A stretch of 64,000 nucleotides of DNA, from contig NZ_WJOK01000025.1 of assembly GCF_009649785.1 (NCBI RefSeq), positions 22,192 through 86,191 of the forward strand. The letters are read 5' to 3'. Shown here one piece after another: positions 15,763 to 24,264 of this stretch. The stretch is from Agrobacterium tumefaciens. GTDB taxonomy: Bacteria; Pseudomonadota; Alphaproteobacteria; Rhizobiales; Rhizobiaceae. Made by a program: the position numbers and the translations under genes. Positions within the stretch are counted from its first letter, which is position 1; every line of letters begins with the position of its first letter. The notes below the pieces were generated by a model. The model did not search any database and was not told the origin of the DNA. It saw only the letters and a program-made list of their open reading frames with translations.

Positions 15763-18700
15763 TCAGGGCGAAAGGACGACGCGCAACTTCGCCTGCGTAG
15801 TCTTCAGCAGATACAGTTCCGTCGTTGCTAGGAGCCGCAGAGCGTCGTCCGTGATTGAAGCGACTGAGCCTCCCGGCTGCACGAGAACCATCTCGAAGTC
15901 GAGTTTCGCGCGACGCGACTTCTCCTTGAAATAGGAGAGGTCCTTTATGCTGCCCTTGAGAAAACGGCTGTAACCTTCGCGGCCCCAAATCTCGTGACGC
16001 CTCTTCAGATCTTGATAAAGGGTCGGGAGTCCAGCGTGCTTTGCGGTTATGCTCTTCTGTGCCTGACCGCAAACGACGTAAAAATTCCGAATGTCTTGGG
16101 ATACACGCCCTTCGTGCGCTCCCTTGCAGTGGATGAGGCACAGTCGGATGGTGGCCTCATCGACATCCTTTAGGCAAACGAGGTCAGCAGCTTCGCCCGC
16201 TCCGTCGTCGTTGAAGATAACGTCGAATTCACCCTTGATCTGCTCGAACGTCCGGAATTGGATTGTCCGCTGATCGCCGATCTTGTGCATCGACTCCTTA
16301 TTCAGCTCGATGCCGTCCCAGTTCCAGCCTTCGAGCCTTTCCCGCTGGTAGAGGCCTGCCTCGAGCTTCATCGGAATGTGGTAGCAATTGTAAGAAGAGG
16401 TGCCATCCGAATAGCGAACGATGAACGGATCCTTCTGGAGGTATTCGTCCAACGGAACTGCTGGCTGCGTTCCGTATCGGAAGGAGACCGCCGGGCCGGA
16501 TATGTGTTCGTGGCAATAGCCACCGGGCATTTCGTCGCTGATGACGAGGCGGTATTCGGAGGTTGTCGCGTCACATTCGATACGAAAGACTATCACTCCA
16601 TCCGGACCGACATCCCCTAGATTCAAGTCAACAGCGAACACCGGGACCTCCGAGGATCCGAAGACGACATACTGCTTGTCGTTGAAGCGAGTTTGCGCTT
16701 GCTCACCCCATTGGGCCGCAATAGGCCACGCCCCATGTGGCTTCGTCATTCTTTCCGGGCGCAAAAAATCGCGCACGATGTTGCTATCGCTCTCGACGTC
16801 CGACGTGACCTTCGCCCATGTCGCTGATGTCCATTCTATCCAGTCGGATATCGATCCGGCCTTCTGTCGCCAGACCTTACCGCGACGCTGAGTTCCAGCC
16901 CATAGAACTCGTTCTCCGTCTTCGTATCCCAAACAAGCGAGGTTGTTGAGAGAGGACTCGGCCTTCTCAATGCTGGCGAGTCCTTCCGTGACGTTCGGTC
17001 CGAAATAGGAGGTGAAGCTGATTGCGCCGATGCGCGATGAGCCCAGGCTCTTCACGAGCGGGAGTTCGACATTGTTCAGGATATTGAAGATTGGGGTCCC
17101 TGAAACCAGCGTGGTCTCGTCGTCCGTAACCGCTTTGGCAAGCTTTTCTGATCGCAGGGCATCATAGTCGCTGGCAAAGAGGCAGAGAGAACCTGCAACC
17201 TTGTCCCACTTGATAATCAGTAGGTCATAGATGGTGTCGAACACATTCTGGTAGTTGCCCCATGAGACGTCGCTTGCCCGCCGAACCACGGCAACCAGTA
17301 CATTGTCGTGCTCACTGAAGGCATACCAAGTCTCGGATCCTTTCGGGAGAACTGACTCGAAAGCCAAAGGATTCCACTCAACACATTTCGTACGGAAGAG
17401 CTGCGCCGAGAGTGCCGGCCGGAGATTCCAAAGTGAAAGATTCGAATGGAGGTTGCCTGTTTCCTTAAGCGCGAGAACAACGTCCTGAAGGCGTAATTCC
17501 TGATCAATCCTGTCCTCGCTCAACCGCTTTATTATTTGGTCCCAGTCGGCACCCTCAGCATAGAGGTCAGCGAGCCTCGACTCTGCATCAGGATCTGCAA
17601 TGTTTATAACAACTGAGGCCTCGCCAATCTTTCCCTTTGCACCTTTGCGGGTGAAGCGGCCGATAAACTGTAGGGTTACGGCGAGAGATTTATGTGTGTC
17701 GTGGAGTGCTGCGACCTTCAAATTGGGTAGGTCGAAACCTTCCCCCAACATATCCACACAGATTACGATTCTCGCGCCGTCCGCTCCGCGATCGAATAGC
17801 TGTGTCATGGCTTCTCGATTGGCGACTGTGCGTCCGGGGCCGGAGTAGACGATCACTGGTTTGAGATCCGGTGCAAGACGTTGGTAGATTCGGCCAATCG
17901 TTTCTGCGCGATCCTTGGAGAGTGTTCGCGCCATCATCAGATGATCAAGCTTCAGCCCGTCCCTATCGTGGCGGAGAGCGGCGATCGCTTCCTTGGCTAT
18001 AGCGACGTCTCGTGCCTCTTCGTCACCATATTCTTCGATCGTCTTCAAATTGATGGGTCGGTAGTAGTCAGCGGCCTGAGCGTCTCCGAGCTTGTAGTTG
18101 AAAATGATCTTGCCATCGATGCGCTTACCGTCGCGACGAAATGGCGTCGCTGTAAATTGAAGAATCCTTTTTCCCAAAAAATGCTCACGGACGCCGTGCC
18201 ACGTTTTCGCGGTGATGTGGTGGGCTTCGTCGACGATGAGGTCCGAGCATGCCTCCGCAAGTCGGCGGACCACGGCCGGATCCGAGGCTTCCAGGACGTT
18301 CGGCAGGGCTATGATGACGTTCGCATTACGAACAATTGACTCCAAATCTTCGATGGAACGGATGCCCGTGGTGATCACCGCGACGCGTGGCTTGGGGAGA
18401 TCGAGGCTTATTACCTGTGCTTCAGGCAAAACGCCGAGACCTATGAATTTGCGGGCTATCTGACTTCGTAGCGCATCGGTTGGCACGAGAACCAGTGTGC
18501 GACCAAGGCGACGATACACGAGCGTTGCAAGCATCGTCTCAGTCTTGCCCGTACCCGTCGGAAGGACGACTGTAGCCGGTTCGAAGTGCTTGCCGACCGA
18601 AAAGTGGGCGGAAATCGCATGTAGAGCGCCAATTTGCGGCACCCGGAGGCCAGGAAGATTATGCTTCTCATCCTCCGTACGAAAGTCAAATCCGTTGGCC

Positions 18701-19059
18701 CAAGAGCCTATTACCTTTTCCGGCGTATCAGCATATGTCGCCAGCTCGCCAAACGAGTCCCATTGAATTTCTAATTCCTTGGGAAGTGCATCGGGATCAT
18801 TTGCATTAGGCGCGACCACCACCGGCATTATTGTTTCTACTCGGCGAGCGCCCTTGTGGCGCAGAAGTATCTCGCGATACGGTGGATTGAGCTTCGTCAC
18901 GATGATGTCGTGTCCCTTGAACTCCGAGGGCGAGATCTCAGCTTGAGTTCGTGCACCGCCGAACACGTGCTGGACGATGCGATTTCCGCCGATCTTCAAG
19001 GTACGTTCGGGAAGTGACGGGAGATCAAGTTTGCCGCGCCATGTAGCAAATAGGCTCAT
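15763..19059 (-). CDS. Large SF2 DEAH-type helicase with a possible C-terminal nuclease domain
   Basis: This 1098-aa protein has a complete SF2 helicase core. It shows motif I PTGTGKT (167-173), motif II DEAH (277-280), motif III TAT (303-305) and motif VI QFIGRFTRKG near residue 490. The N-terminal 150 residues and the 500 residues after the core are not assigned. Near the C-terminus, AADLVCLK, then LCLIHCKG and DIRNFYVVCGQA, resembles a PD-(D/E)XK-type nuclease core, but the assignment is tentative. Restriction-like helicase-nuclease fusions of this size are common in bacterial defence loci. It is the first gene of an operon with the HEPN protein and diverges from a DUF2971 gene. ATG 19059 opens the frame. 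Confidence 0.75.
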   Translation of the reverse strand: MSLFATWRGKLDLPSLPERTLKIGGNRIVQHVFGGARTQAEISPSEFKGHDIIVTKLNPPYREILLRHKGARRVETIMPVVVAPNANDPDALPKELEIQWDSFGELATYADTPEKVIGSWANGFDFRTEDEKHNLPGLRVPQIGALHAISAHFSVGKHFEPATVVLPTGTGKTETMLATLVYRRLGRTLVLVPTDALRSQIARKFIGLGVLPEAQVISLDLPKPRVAVITTGIRSIEDLESIVRNANVIIALPNVLEASDPAVVRRLAEACSDLIVDEAHHITAKTWHGVREHFLGKRILQFTATPFRRDGKRIDGKIIFNYKLGDAQAADYYRPINLKTIEEYGDEEARDVAIAKEAIAALRHDRDGLKLDHLMMARTLSKDRAETIGRIYQRLAPDLKPVIVYSGPGRTVANREAMTQLFDRGADGARIVICVDMLGEGFDLPNLKVAALHDTHKSLAVTLQFIGRFTRKGAKGKIGEASVVINIADPDAESRLADLYAEGADWDQIIKRLSEDRIDQELRLQDVVLALKETGNLHSNLSLWNLRPALSAQLFRTKCVEWNPLAFESVLPKGSETWYAFSEHDNVLVAVVRRASDVSWGNYQNVFDTIYDLLIIKWDKVAGSLCLFASDYDALRSEKLAKAVTDDETTLVSGTPIFNILNNVELPLVKSLGSSRIGAISFTSYFGPNVTEGLASIEKAESSLNNLACLGYEDGERVLWAGTQRRGKVWRQKAGSISDWIEWTSATWAKVTSDVESDSNIVRDFLRPERMTKPHGAWPIAAQWGEQAQTRFNDKQYVVFGSSEVPVFAVDLNLGDVGPDGVIVFRIECDATTSEYRLVISDEMPGGYCHEHISGPAVSFRYGTQPAVPLDEYLQKDPFIVRYSDGTSSYNCYHIPMKLEAGLYQRERLEGWNWDGIELNKESMHKIGDQRTIQFRTFEQIKGEFDVIFNDDGAGEAADLVCLKDVDEATIRLCLIHCKGAHEGRVSQDIRNFYVVCGQAQKSITAKHAGLPTLYQDLKRRHEIWGREGYSRFLKGSIKDLSYFKEKSRRAKLDFEMVLVQPGGSVASITDDALRLLATTELYLLKTTQAKLRVVLSP

Positions 19060-19259
19060 TGTGACTTTCGGTAAGGTTGAGTTCCAGCTTTGAAATGCGA
19101 TTAAAGATCGTAAACACGATGATGTCGAATAGTCGACGCATCAAGTATTGCGTCAGGTTGTGCATGAGTAATAAACAGGATTTTGCAAAGCGATCCGGTG
19201 ACGCCTTTTACCAGCCTTGCTGGGGTATCAGGAGCGTGGAACATGGTGCGACCGACCTG

Positions 19260-20189
19260 ATGAAACTGATCTTCAAGTACTTTTCTGAGAGCGTCCTTGA
19301 ACATGTTTTTGTTCGTGATGGCCATGTCGGTTTCAAGTGTAGCTTGCCAGAACATTACAACGACCCATTCGAACTTTTCCTCGGCGTAGACCTTGAGCAA
19401 GAATCTGACCTACTTGCGACGTACAGCGAGGTGGTCCAGGAAATTCCGTCGCTGCTGACTACCTGTTTCTCTAAATCACCCGTCGTGACCCCGATGTGGG
19501 CGCACTATGGAAACAATCACAAAGGTTTCGTAATCGGGTTCGATGTTGCCGAGCTGCAAAGCGTTTTCCCCGACCTCTTAGTGCGCGAGATCTCATATCG
19601 AGAGCGACCAAGTGAGACACTAGTCTCCTTCGCGCAGATGGCTGCGCGCCGGAGAAAGCCAAGAGACGCGATGGCCCTCCGTGACGCCATCATTTATCAG
19701 GGCTACTTCTCTAAATATCTGGAGTGGAGCTACGAGCAGGAAGTCCGCGCTGTGAATTTCGAAGACTATATCGATGACGTCGGCGGCCACAAAATTCTCT
19801 ACGTACCCCAACGCTGTGTCGCGGCGTTAATCTCCGGCGCAAAATCTTCGCCGCAGACGAAAGATGCTCTTATGGAAGCGGCGGAAGAGCTTGGCGCCGA
19901 TTTCTATGTCGGTAAAATAGGTCGCAGCTATCCTAAGCCTTATCTGATCACCGGCGAAGGTGACGGCAGAGTATTTGCGGATGGGGACATCGCGCCTCCG
20001 ATTGCGAAATGTGCAGAATGCACGGAGCCTCTAAGAGACAACCGCGATTTATGTCCGTGGTGCTCTATTGATGACGCTCAGCGGTTAGAGGCTGCGTCAA
20101 ACAATCCTTTCAGGATCCTTGACCATTTCGGGTTGCTTGAGGAATATGTTGAAGGATATCCCACGAGGCCGCGGCCCCCCTATAAGTGA
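19260..20189 (+). CDS. DUF2971 family protein with C-terminal zinc ribbon
   Basis: The protein starts MKLIFKYFSE and shows the conserved DUF2971 features EHYNDPFELFLG, LTTCFSKSP and MWAHYGNNHKGFVIGFD, then YLEWSYEQEVRAV. DUF2971 proteins are of unknown biochemical role and frequent in bacterial defence islands. Residues after about 250 hold CAECTEPL and CPWC, a four-cysteine zinc-ribbon tail. I chose ATG 19260 because the family homology begins there. The frame stays open to TTG 19077, and ATG 19164 is an alternative that would add 32 residues. The gene is divergent from the helicase/HEPN operon and could belong to the same system or be independent. Confidence 0.7.
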   Translation: MKLIFKYFSESVLEHVFVRDGHVGFKCSLPEHYNDPFELFLGVDLEQESDLLATYSEVVQEIPSLLTTCFSKSPVVTPMWAHYGNNHKGFVIGFDVAELQSVFPDLLVREISYRERPSETLVSFAQMAARRRKPRDAMALRDAIIYQGYFSKYLEWSYEQEVRAVNFEDYIDDVGGHKILYVPQRCVAALISGAKSSPQTKDALMEAAEELGADFYVGKIGRSYPKPYLITGEGDGRVFADGDIAPPIAKCAECTEPLRDNRDLCPWCSIDDAQRLEAASNNPFRILDHFGLLEEYVEGYPTRPRPPYK

Positions 20190-20338
20190 AATCATGGTCG
20201 ATTGCGACAACGGTGGTTATCAGGCCGATATATTTCGGTAGCATGTTTTGGCTTTGTCAATTGCAACGCGCTCATCAGACAAATTGCCGTTAGGCCACCT
20301 TCCATCGCTGTTTCAGAGACTTAGTGCGTCAAGATCTC

Positions 20339-20366
20339 CCGGGTCGCCGGTTCAAATCCCTTCAGG
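20339..20366 (+). repeat. tRNA-3'-end-like direct repeat, left copy
   Basis: This 28-nt segment contains CCGGGTCG followed by GGTTCAAATCCC, which is the T-loop signature of a tRNA 3' half. No matching 5' half or anticodon arm lies upstream, so it is not a functional tRNA. It agrees at 22 of 28 positions with the segment at 24169-24196, in the same orientation. The two copies bracket exactly the protease/AAA gene pair. Confidence 0.5.
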
Positions 20367-20401
20367 AGCCGCCGTCTGTCGTCACGGCCCCTTTCGCGAG
20401 A

Positions 20402-22882
20402 CTAGACCAGAATATCTGTTTCTGCTGCAACCGCCGTCTCAATGCGAGCCTTAGCGGCGATCACGCCACTATAGAGATCAACCTCGACGCCTGGGGCTTT
20501 CAACGTCACGACCAACGAATAGCGTGTCTCGCGATTGACGATGTTCTTGGCAGCTCGATTGCGCCACCAGCCTACGACTGGCTTCACACACAGCAGCTCA
20601 CGGCTCAATAGTTCGATTGCGGGCCCTGACCAGACGTCGCAATGCAGGGAGCCTGCCGAAATGCTGCCCGGGCCAAACATCCATCGGGCATCGTCGGCAT
20701 GACTTGGTGCCCGCACGCCATCCTCGCGCTCTGCGGCATTGACCCGCTGCTTAAAGCGTTCGGCAAGCTCGCCCCGGCGCTGTAAGTCGAAGCGCAGGCC
20801 GAACGATTGGTAGCGCTGTGGATCGACATTGGCCGAAAACCCCGGATTGGGATCCACGAAGTACGACAGCGTGACCTTCAGCTCGACTACGGTGTTCTGT
20901 AGGTCCTCCAAGATCGCAGCTGGAAGCGGGAGTTGATAATAGTGGCACTCGTTGAATTCACGCTGCCCTTTCAGACGAAACGGCTGGATAGCAACCTGGG
21001 CGACCAGCGCCAGATGGTCCTGCGCCGAAGCAGACGCGCGGTCGAAATCAGGTACCCCATAGCCGAACCGCCTCATCAGCGGGTACCGGTCCTTCTTTCC
21101 CGCAGGACTGTTCAACTGCTCAAGCATTGGTTCGGTCCATTCGGCGCTATGAATGACAAGCGCCCTGATTGTCTCCGGCCAATAGGTTGGGTGCTCGGCC
21201 GTGAGCCTTGCGACCATGCGCGCGGCTTGTGCGGTCGCAGCGCTCGTCGCCTGAAACGCGGTAACGGCGTTTGCGCCGGTCGTCGGCGATGTGGTTAGAA
21301 GTGACAGTGAGTCGAGGCTGAGAACCTCTCGGCGGGCCGGGCTGAGTGCGCGATTACCGGCCTCCAGGACCACTTCCGGCTTGATCGGCGCGCGGGCGTG
21401 AGCCCAATTGACGCTCGTGCGGCTGTAAGGGCTGAGTTCTCCGGGGCCGGCAAGGCACGACCAATCTTCGTAGCCCACGTCGGAGATCTGATTGAGATCG
21501 GTGTATCCGCCGACGGTGATGGCGTTCCAAGCCTGACTCGGATCTTCGGCCGGGTAATCGTCCTGCCGGAAAATCCGAGCGTATTCAATCTCGGCTGGGA
21601 CATTGCCGGCAGAAATGACGAATAACCTTTTCGGAGCTTCGTCGTCGTCTCCATTCATCGTGCCGGCCGCGGCTTGGTCGATCGCAGCGCTCCAAGTTGA
21701 TGGGCGGGCACCGGAAACATTGTCGTTAGTCACCGCCATACAGAATATTCGGCTTCTCTCGGGTGCAGCGATCTCCGCCAGCGATACCGCGGTCTGGGTG
21801 ATCACGCCGTAGGAGTGGGGATCGTTCGGGTCCATATCCTGCGGCGGCAAGAGCTTCACCGATTCCAGCCGATGGTTCAGCCGTCGCTCGGACCGATCGG
21901 ATAGTGCGGCCGTCAAATCCCCGTGCAGGGCCAAGCCTGCCATAGCCGTACCGTGGCTATGATGATCATCGACGCCCCAGTCACGGTCGATTGCGTGCTG
22001 GTCGGCTGCAGCGAGGGCCGGCTCAATCAGCGAGTGGCCGCGATTGACTCCCGTATCCAAGACGCAGACGGCAGGTACCTCGTTTCCAGGCCATATGATA
22101 CGTCCGGCGAGATCGTCGACCCATTCGTTTTGGCTTTCCTGGGCGTCTTCAAGGAAGAACACCGGATTGTCGCTCGCGCGTCGAAGCTCGCTGACGAGCC
22201 CGGTTGCGAAGGTCATCAACTCGATCGCTGCGCGGCGCGCGAGAACGGGGATCACAACCGCCTCCGGGAAATACAGCCGGCGATCGGCGGAGGCGGCACG
22301 CAGAGAGAGCCGGCGGCAAACGTCCTCAACGGCCGCTTCATTATCGCGATGCGCCCAGATAGCCCACCACATCAGATGCTGAGGGTTGTCGGGCAGAGCA
22401 CTAGGGTCGTCGGTCCAGAAGACTTCAAGGCGTGCGCGCCTGATCTCCTCGATTTTCTCTACGCGACTGGCATTTGGGGGATTACCCTTCTGGGAGAGGG
22501 GACCTGACAGATAATCATCGAGGATCTGCTGGATGGCTTCTCGCGCATTATCCGGAACATAGAGCGCCACCGTGCGCACGTTGTCGCGGTCCTTAGTCGC
22601 CCCTGGGCGTATGCCCTGCTTCTTCCATTCTAAAACGTCGGCACTGGCGCCGGCCCGCAATTCAACTTCGATGTATCCGCCTGCGGCAGGTTCCAGTCTA
22701 GGATCTGCACCCCTGAGTTCAGTAATTGCGGCGAGCGCGACATCCAGTTCGTGGCTGAGTTTGCGTCCATGCTCCGCACGGATGCGCGGGACGCTTGAAC
22801 CACCGCTTCCTGTGCCGGTATAGGGGCTTGCGGTATGGAGCGCCGAAACATCAATGTGCGGAAGCGTGAATCGGCCTGCCAT
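20402..22882 (-). CDS. Subtilisin-like S8 family serine protease
   Basis: This 826-aa protein has the three catalytic motifs of S8 peptidases in order: Asp276 in VLDTGVN, His310 in HSHGTAMAG and the serine in ATSAATAQAARM (around residue 565). There is no signal peptide, so it should act in the cytoplasm. The N-terminal 265 residues precede the protease domain and the C-terminal 200 are unassigned. It starts 3 nt after the stop of an AAA ATPase gene on the same strand. The ATPase may unfold or present substrates, or gate the protease. The AAA-subtilase pair is a recurrent two-gene arrangement in accessory regions. A role in defence is an inference. Confidence 0.85.
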   Translation of the reverse strand: MAGRFTLPHIDVSALHTASPYTGTGSGGSSVPRIRAEHGRKLSHELDVALAAITELRGADPRLEPAAGGYIEVELRAGASADVLEWKKQGIRPGATKDRDNVRTVALYVPDNAREAIQQILDDYLSGPLSQKGNPPNASRVEKIEEIRRARLEVFWTDDPSALPDNPQHLMWWAIWAHRDNEAAVEDVCRRLSLRAASADRRLYFPEAVVIPVLARRAAIELMTFATGLVSELRRASDNPVFFLEDAQESQNEWVDDLAGRIIWPGNEVPAVCVLDTGVNRGHSLIEPALAAADQHAIDRDWGVDDHHSHGTAMAGLALHGDLTAALSDRSERRLNHRLESVKLLPPQDMDPNDPHSYGVITQTAVSLAEIAAPERSRIFCMAVTNDNVSGARPSTWSAAIDQAAAGTMNGDDDEAPKRLFVISAGNVPAEIEYARIFRQDDYPAEDPSQAWNAITVGGYTDLNQISDVGYEDWSCLAGPGELSPYSRTSVNWAHARAPIKPEVVLEAGNRALSPARREVLSLDSLSLLTTSPTTGANAVTAFQATSAATAQAARMVARLTAEHPTYWPETIRALVIHSAEWTEPMLEQLNSPAGKKDRYPLMRRFGYGVPDFDRASASAQDHLALVAQVAIQPFRLKGQREFNECHYYQLPLPAAILEDLQNTVVELKVTLSYFVDPNPGFSANVDPQRYQSFGLRFDLQRRGELAERFKQRVNAAEREDGVRAPSHADDARWMFGPGSISAGSLHCDVWSGPAIELLSRELLCVKPVVGWWRNRAAKNIVNRETRYSLVVTLKAPGVEVDLYSGVIAAKARIETAVAAETDILV

Positions 22883-22885
22883 CGG

Positions 22886-23965
22886 TCAGTGTACACGCTT
22901 CTCATCGAGGAAAGCATCGCGCATCTCCCGACGCTGGTTAAGACGTTGCACGACGTCCTCAGTTGCAATCGTCCTCCGTTCATCAAGGATCGCGGTTTTG
23001 ACTGCATCATCGGCCGCGCGGACGATTTCGGATTGGCTGAGACCGTCGGCTGCCTTGACGATTTTCGTCCAGCCGAGCCTGGCTGATGACATCGGCTTGA
23101 GGTTGTTGACGATGATTTGCTTGATCTGGTCGGCCGTCGGCGCTTCAAACTCGAGGACGAGATCGTATCGACGCAACAGCGCTCGATCGAGAAGCGAGGG
23201 GTGATTGGTCGAACAAACAATGAGGCTGTCTGTCGAATTGCCCTCTTCCATGAACTGCAGGAATGAGTTGAGGACTCGGCGCATCTCGGCGACATCGTTC
23301 GTCGACGTTCTATGCGCGCCAACCGCGTCGAATTCGTCAAAGAGGTAGACGCCGCGGCGCTTTGCGGTTTCGTCGAAAACTAGCCTGAGCTTTGCTGCGG
23401 TCTCACCCATATAGCGTGTTATAAGCCCTTCCAGCCGGATCACGTAATATGGCAGGTTGAGCTCGCCAGCCAGCGCTTCCGAGGACATCGTCTTGCCCGA
23501 ACCAGGCGGCCCGACAAACAAAACCCGGCGATTAGGAGTGCGGCCATGTTCCCGCAGCCAGTCACGCTTCCTCTGCTGCCGGATCATATCCTCGAGACTG
23601 TCGAGCAATCCCGGCGCCAAAACCATGTCCTTTAGCTTGAAGCGTGGCTCGCGAAGCTCGAGAAGTCCTTCGAGGTCGCCTCGAGGCGCCCCGAGAGGAA
23701 TGGCAACACTTGCTCCTCGGGATTTGCGGGCCCGGGCCTTGTCAACCTCGGCTCGCATTTCATCAGCCGTAGTCCTGTGTCCCTGACGGGCTTCGGATGC
23801 GGCGATCTGGAGAGCAATCGAGAAAAACAGGTCATCGTCGCCCTCAGCGCGACTTCGCAACATGGCAAGGATTTGCTTGGCGTTCGACACGGTCATTCTC
23901 TCTTCGTTGAGCCATTCTAATACAAAACGGGGCGGCAATATAAGGCGGTGGCGGAGGTCATCCAC
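22886..23965 (-). CDS. AAA+ ATPase paired with the S8 protease
   Basis: This 359-aa protein carries a single AAA+ domain in its C-terminal two thirds. It has Walker A GPPGSGKT (152-159), Walker B YLFDEFD (207-213), a sensor-1 CSTNHPS and an arginine-finger region RALLRRYDL. This is the classic FtsH/spastin-like AAA pattern that threads protein substrates. The N-terminal 100 residues are helical and may recognise substrate or the protease. The frame opens at GTG 23965; ATG 23896 lies behind GAGAGA and is a shorter alternative. The gene leads a two-gene operon with the protease, flanked by similar tRNA-like repeats. Confidence 0.82.
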   Translation of the reverse strand: MDDLRHRLILPPRFVLEWLNEERMTVSNAKQILAMLRSRAEGDDDLFFSIALQIAASEARQGHRTTADEMRAEVDKARARKSRGASVAIPLGAPRGDLEGLLELREPRFKLKDMVLAPGLLDSLEDMIRQQRKRDWLREHGRTPNRRVLFVGPPGSGKTMSSEALAGELNLPYYVIRLEGLITRYMGETAAKLRLVFDETAKRRGVYLFDEFDAVGAHRTSTNDVAEMRRVLNSFLQFMEEGNSTDSLIVCSTNHPSLLDRALLRRYDLVLEFEAPTADQIKQIIVNNLKPMSSARLGWTKIVKAADGLSQSEIVRAADDAVKTAILDERRTIATEDVVQRLNQRREMRDAFLDEKRVH

Positions 23966-24168
23966 ACTGGGATCGTGCGTCGGAAGCTACAATATTTCAT
24001 TACTCGCTCCTATCACGTTCGTGGAAGCAGCGGCCGAAAATCCAGCATCGCGCTCAAGACACAAAGTCTACATCCTGAAAACTGATCTCAGAACATACGG
24101 TAACATGATGGTCGCGCAAGTGAATCTCTTTTTACAATTACAATCAGCGCCTTTGGTTTAACGTACTA

Positions 24169-24196
24169 CCGGGTCGAAGGTTCGAATCTCCTCAAG
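24169..24196 (+). repeat. tRNA-3'-end-like direct repeat, right copy
   Basis: The right copy of the repeat at 20339-20366 reads CCGGGTCG, then GGTTCGAATCTCC. It lies in the roughly 300-bp spacer between the AAA ATPase gene and the hybrid kinase, in which no other feature was seen. No complete tRNA is present. Confidence 0.5.
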
Positions 24197-24264
24197 GCGT
24201 GCGACGGCTGTTTGCCACGGTCAATATGTCTTTTCCGTCACGCGGCGACATCGAGGATCAATAG

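Noticed and set aside
20280..20400. A tRNA gene near 20350
   Set aside because: Only a T-loop-like 3' portion is present. No D arm, anticodon arm or matching acceptor stem lies upstream.
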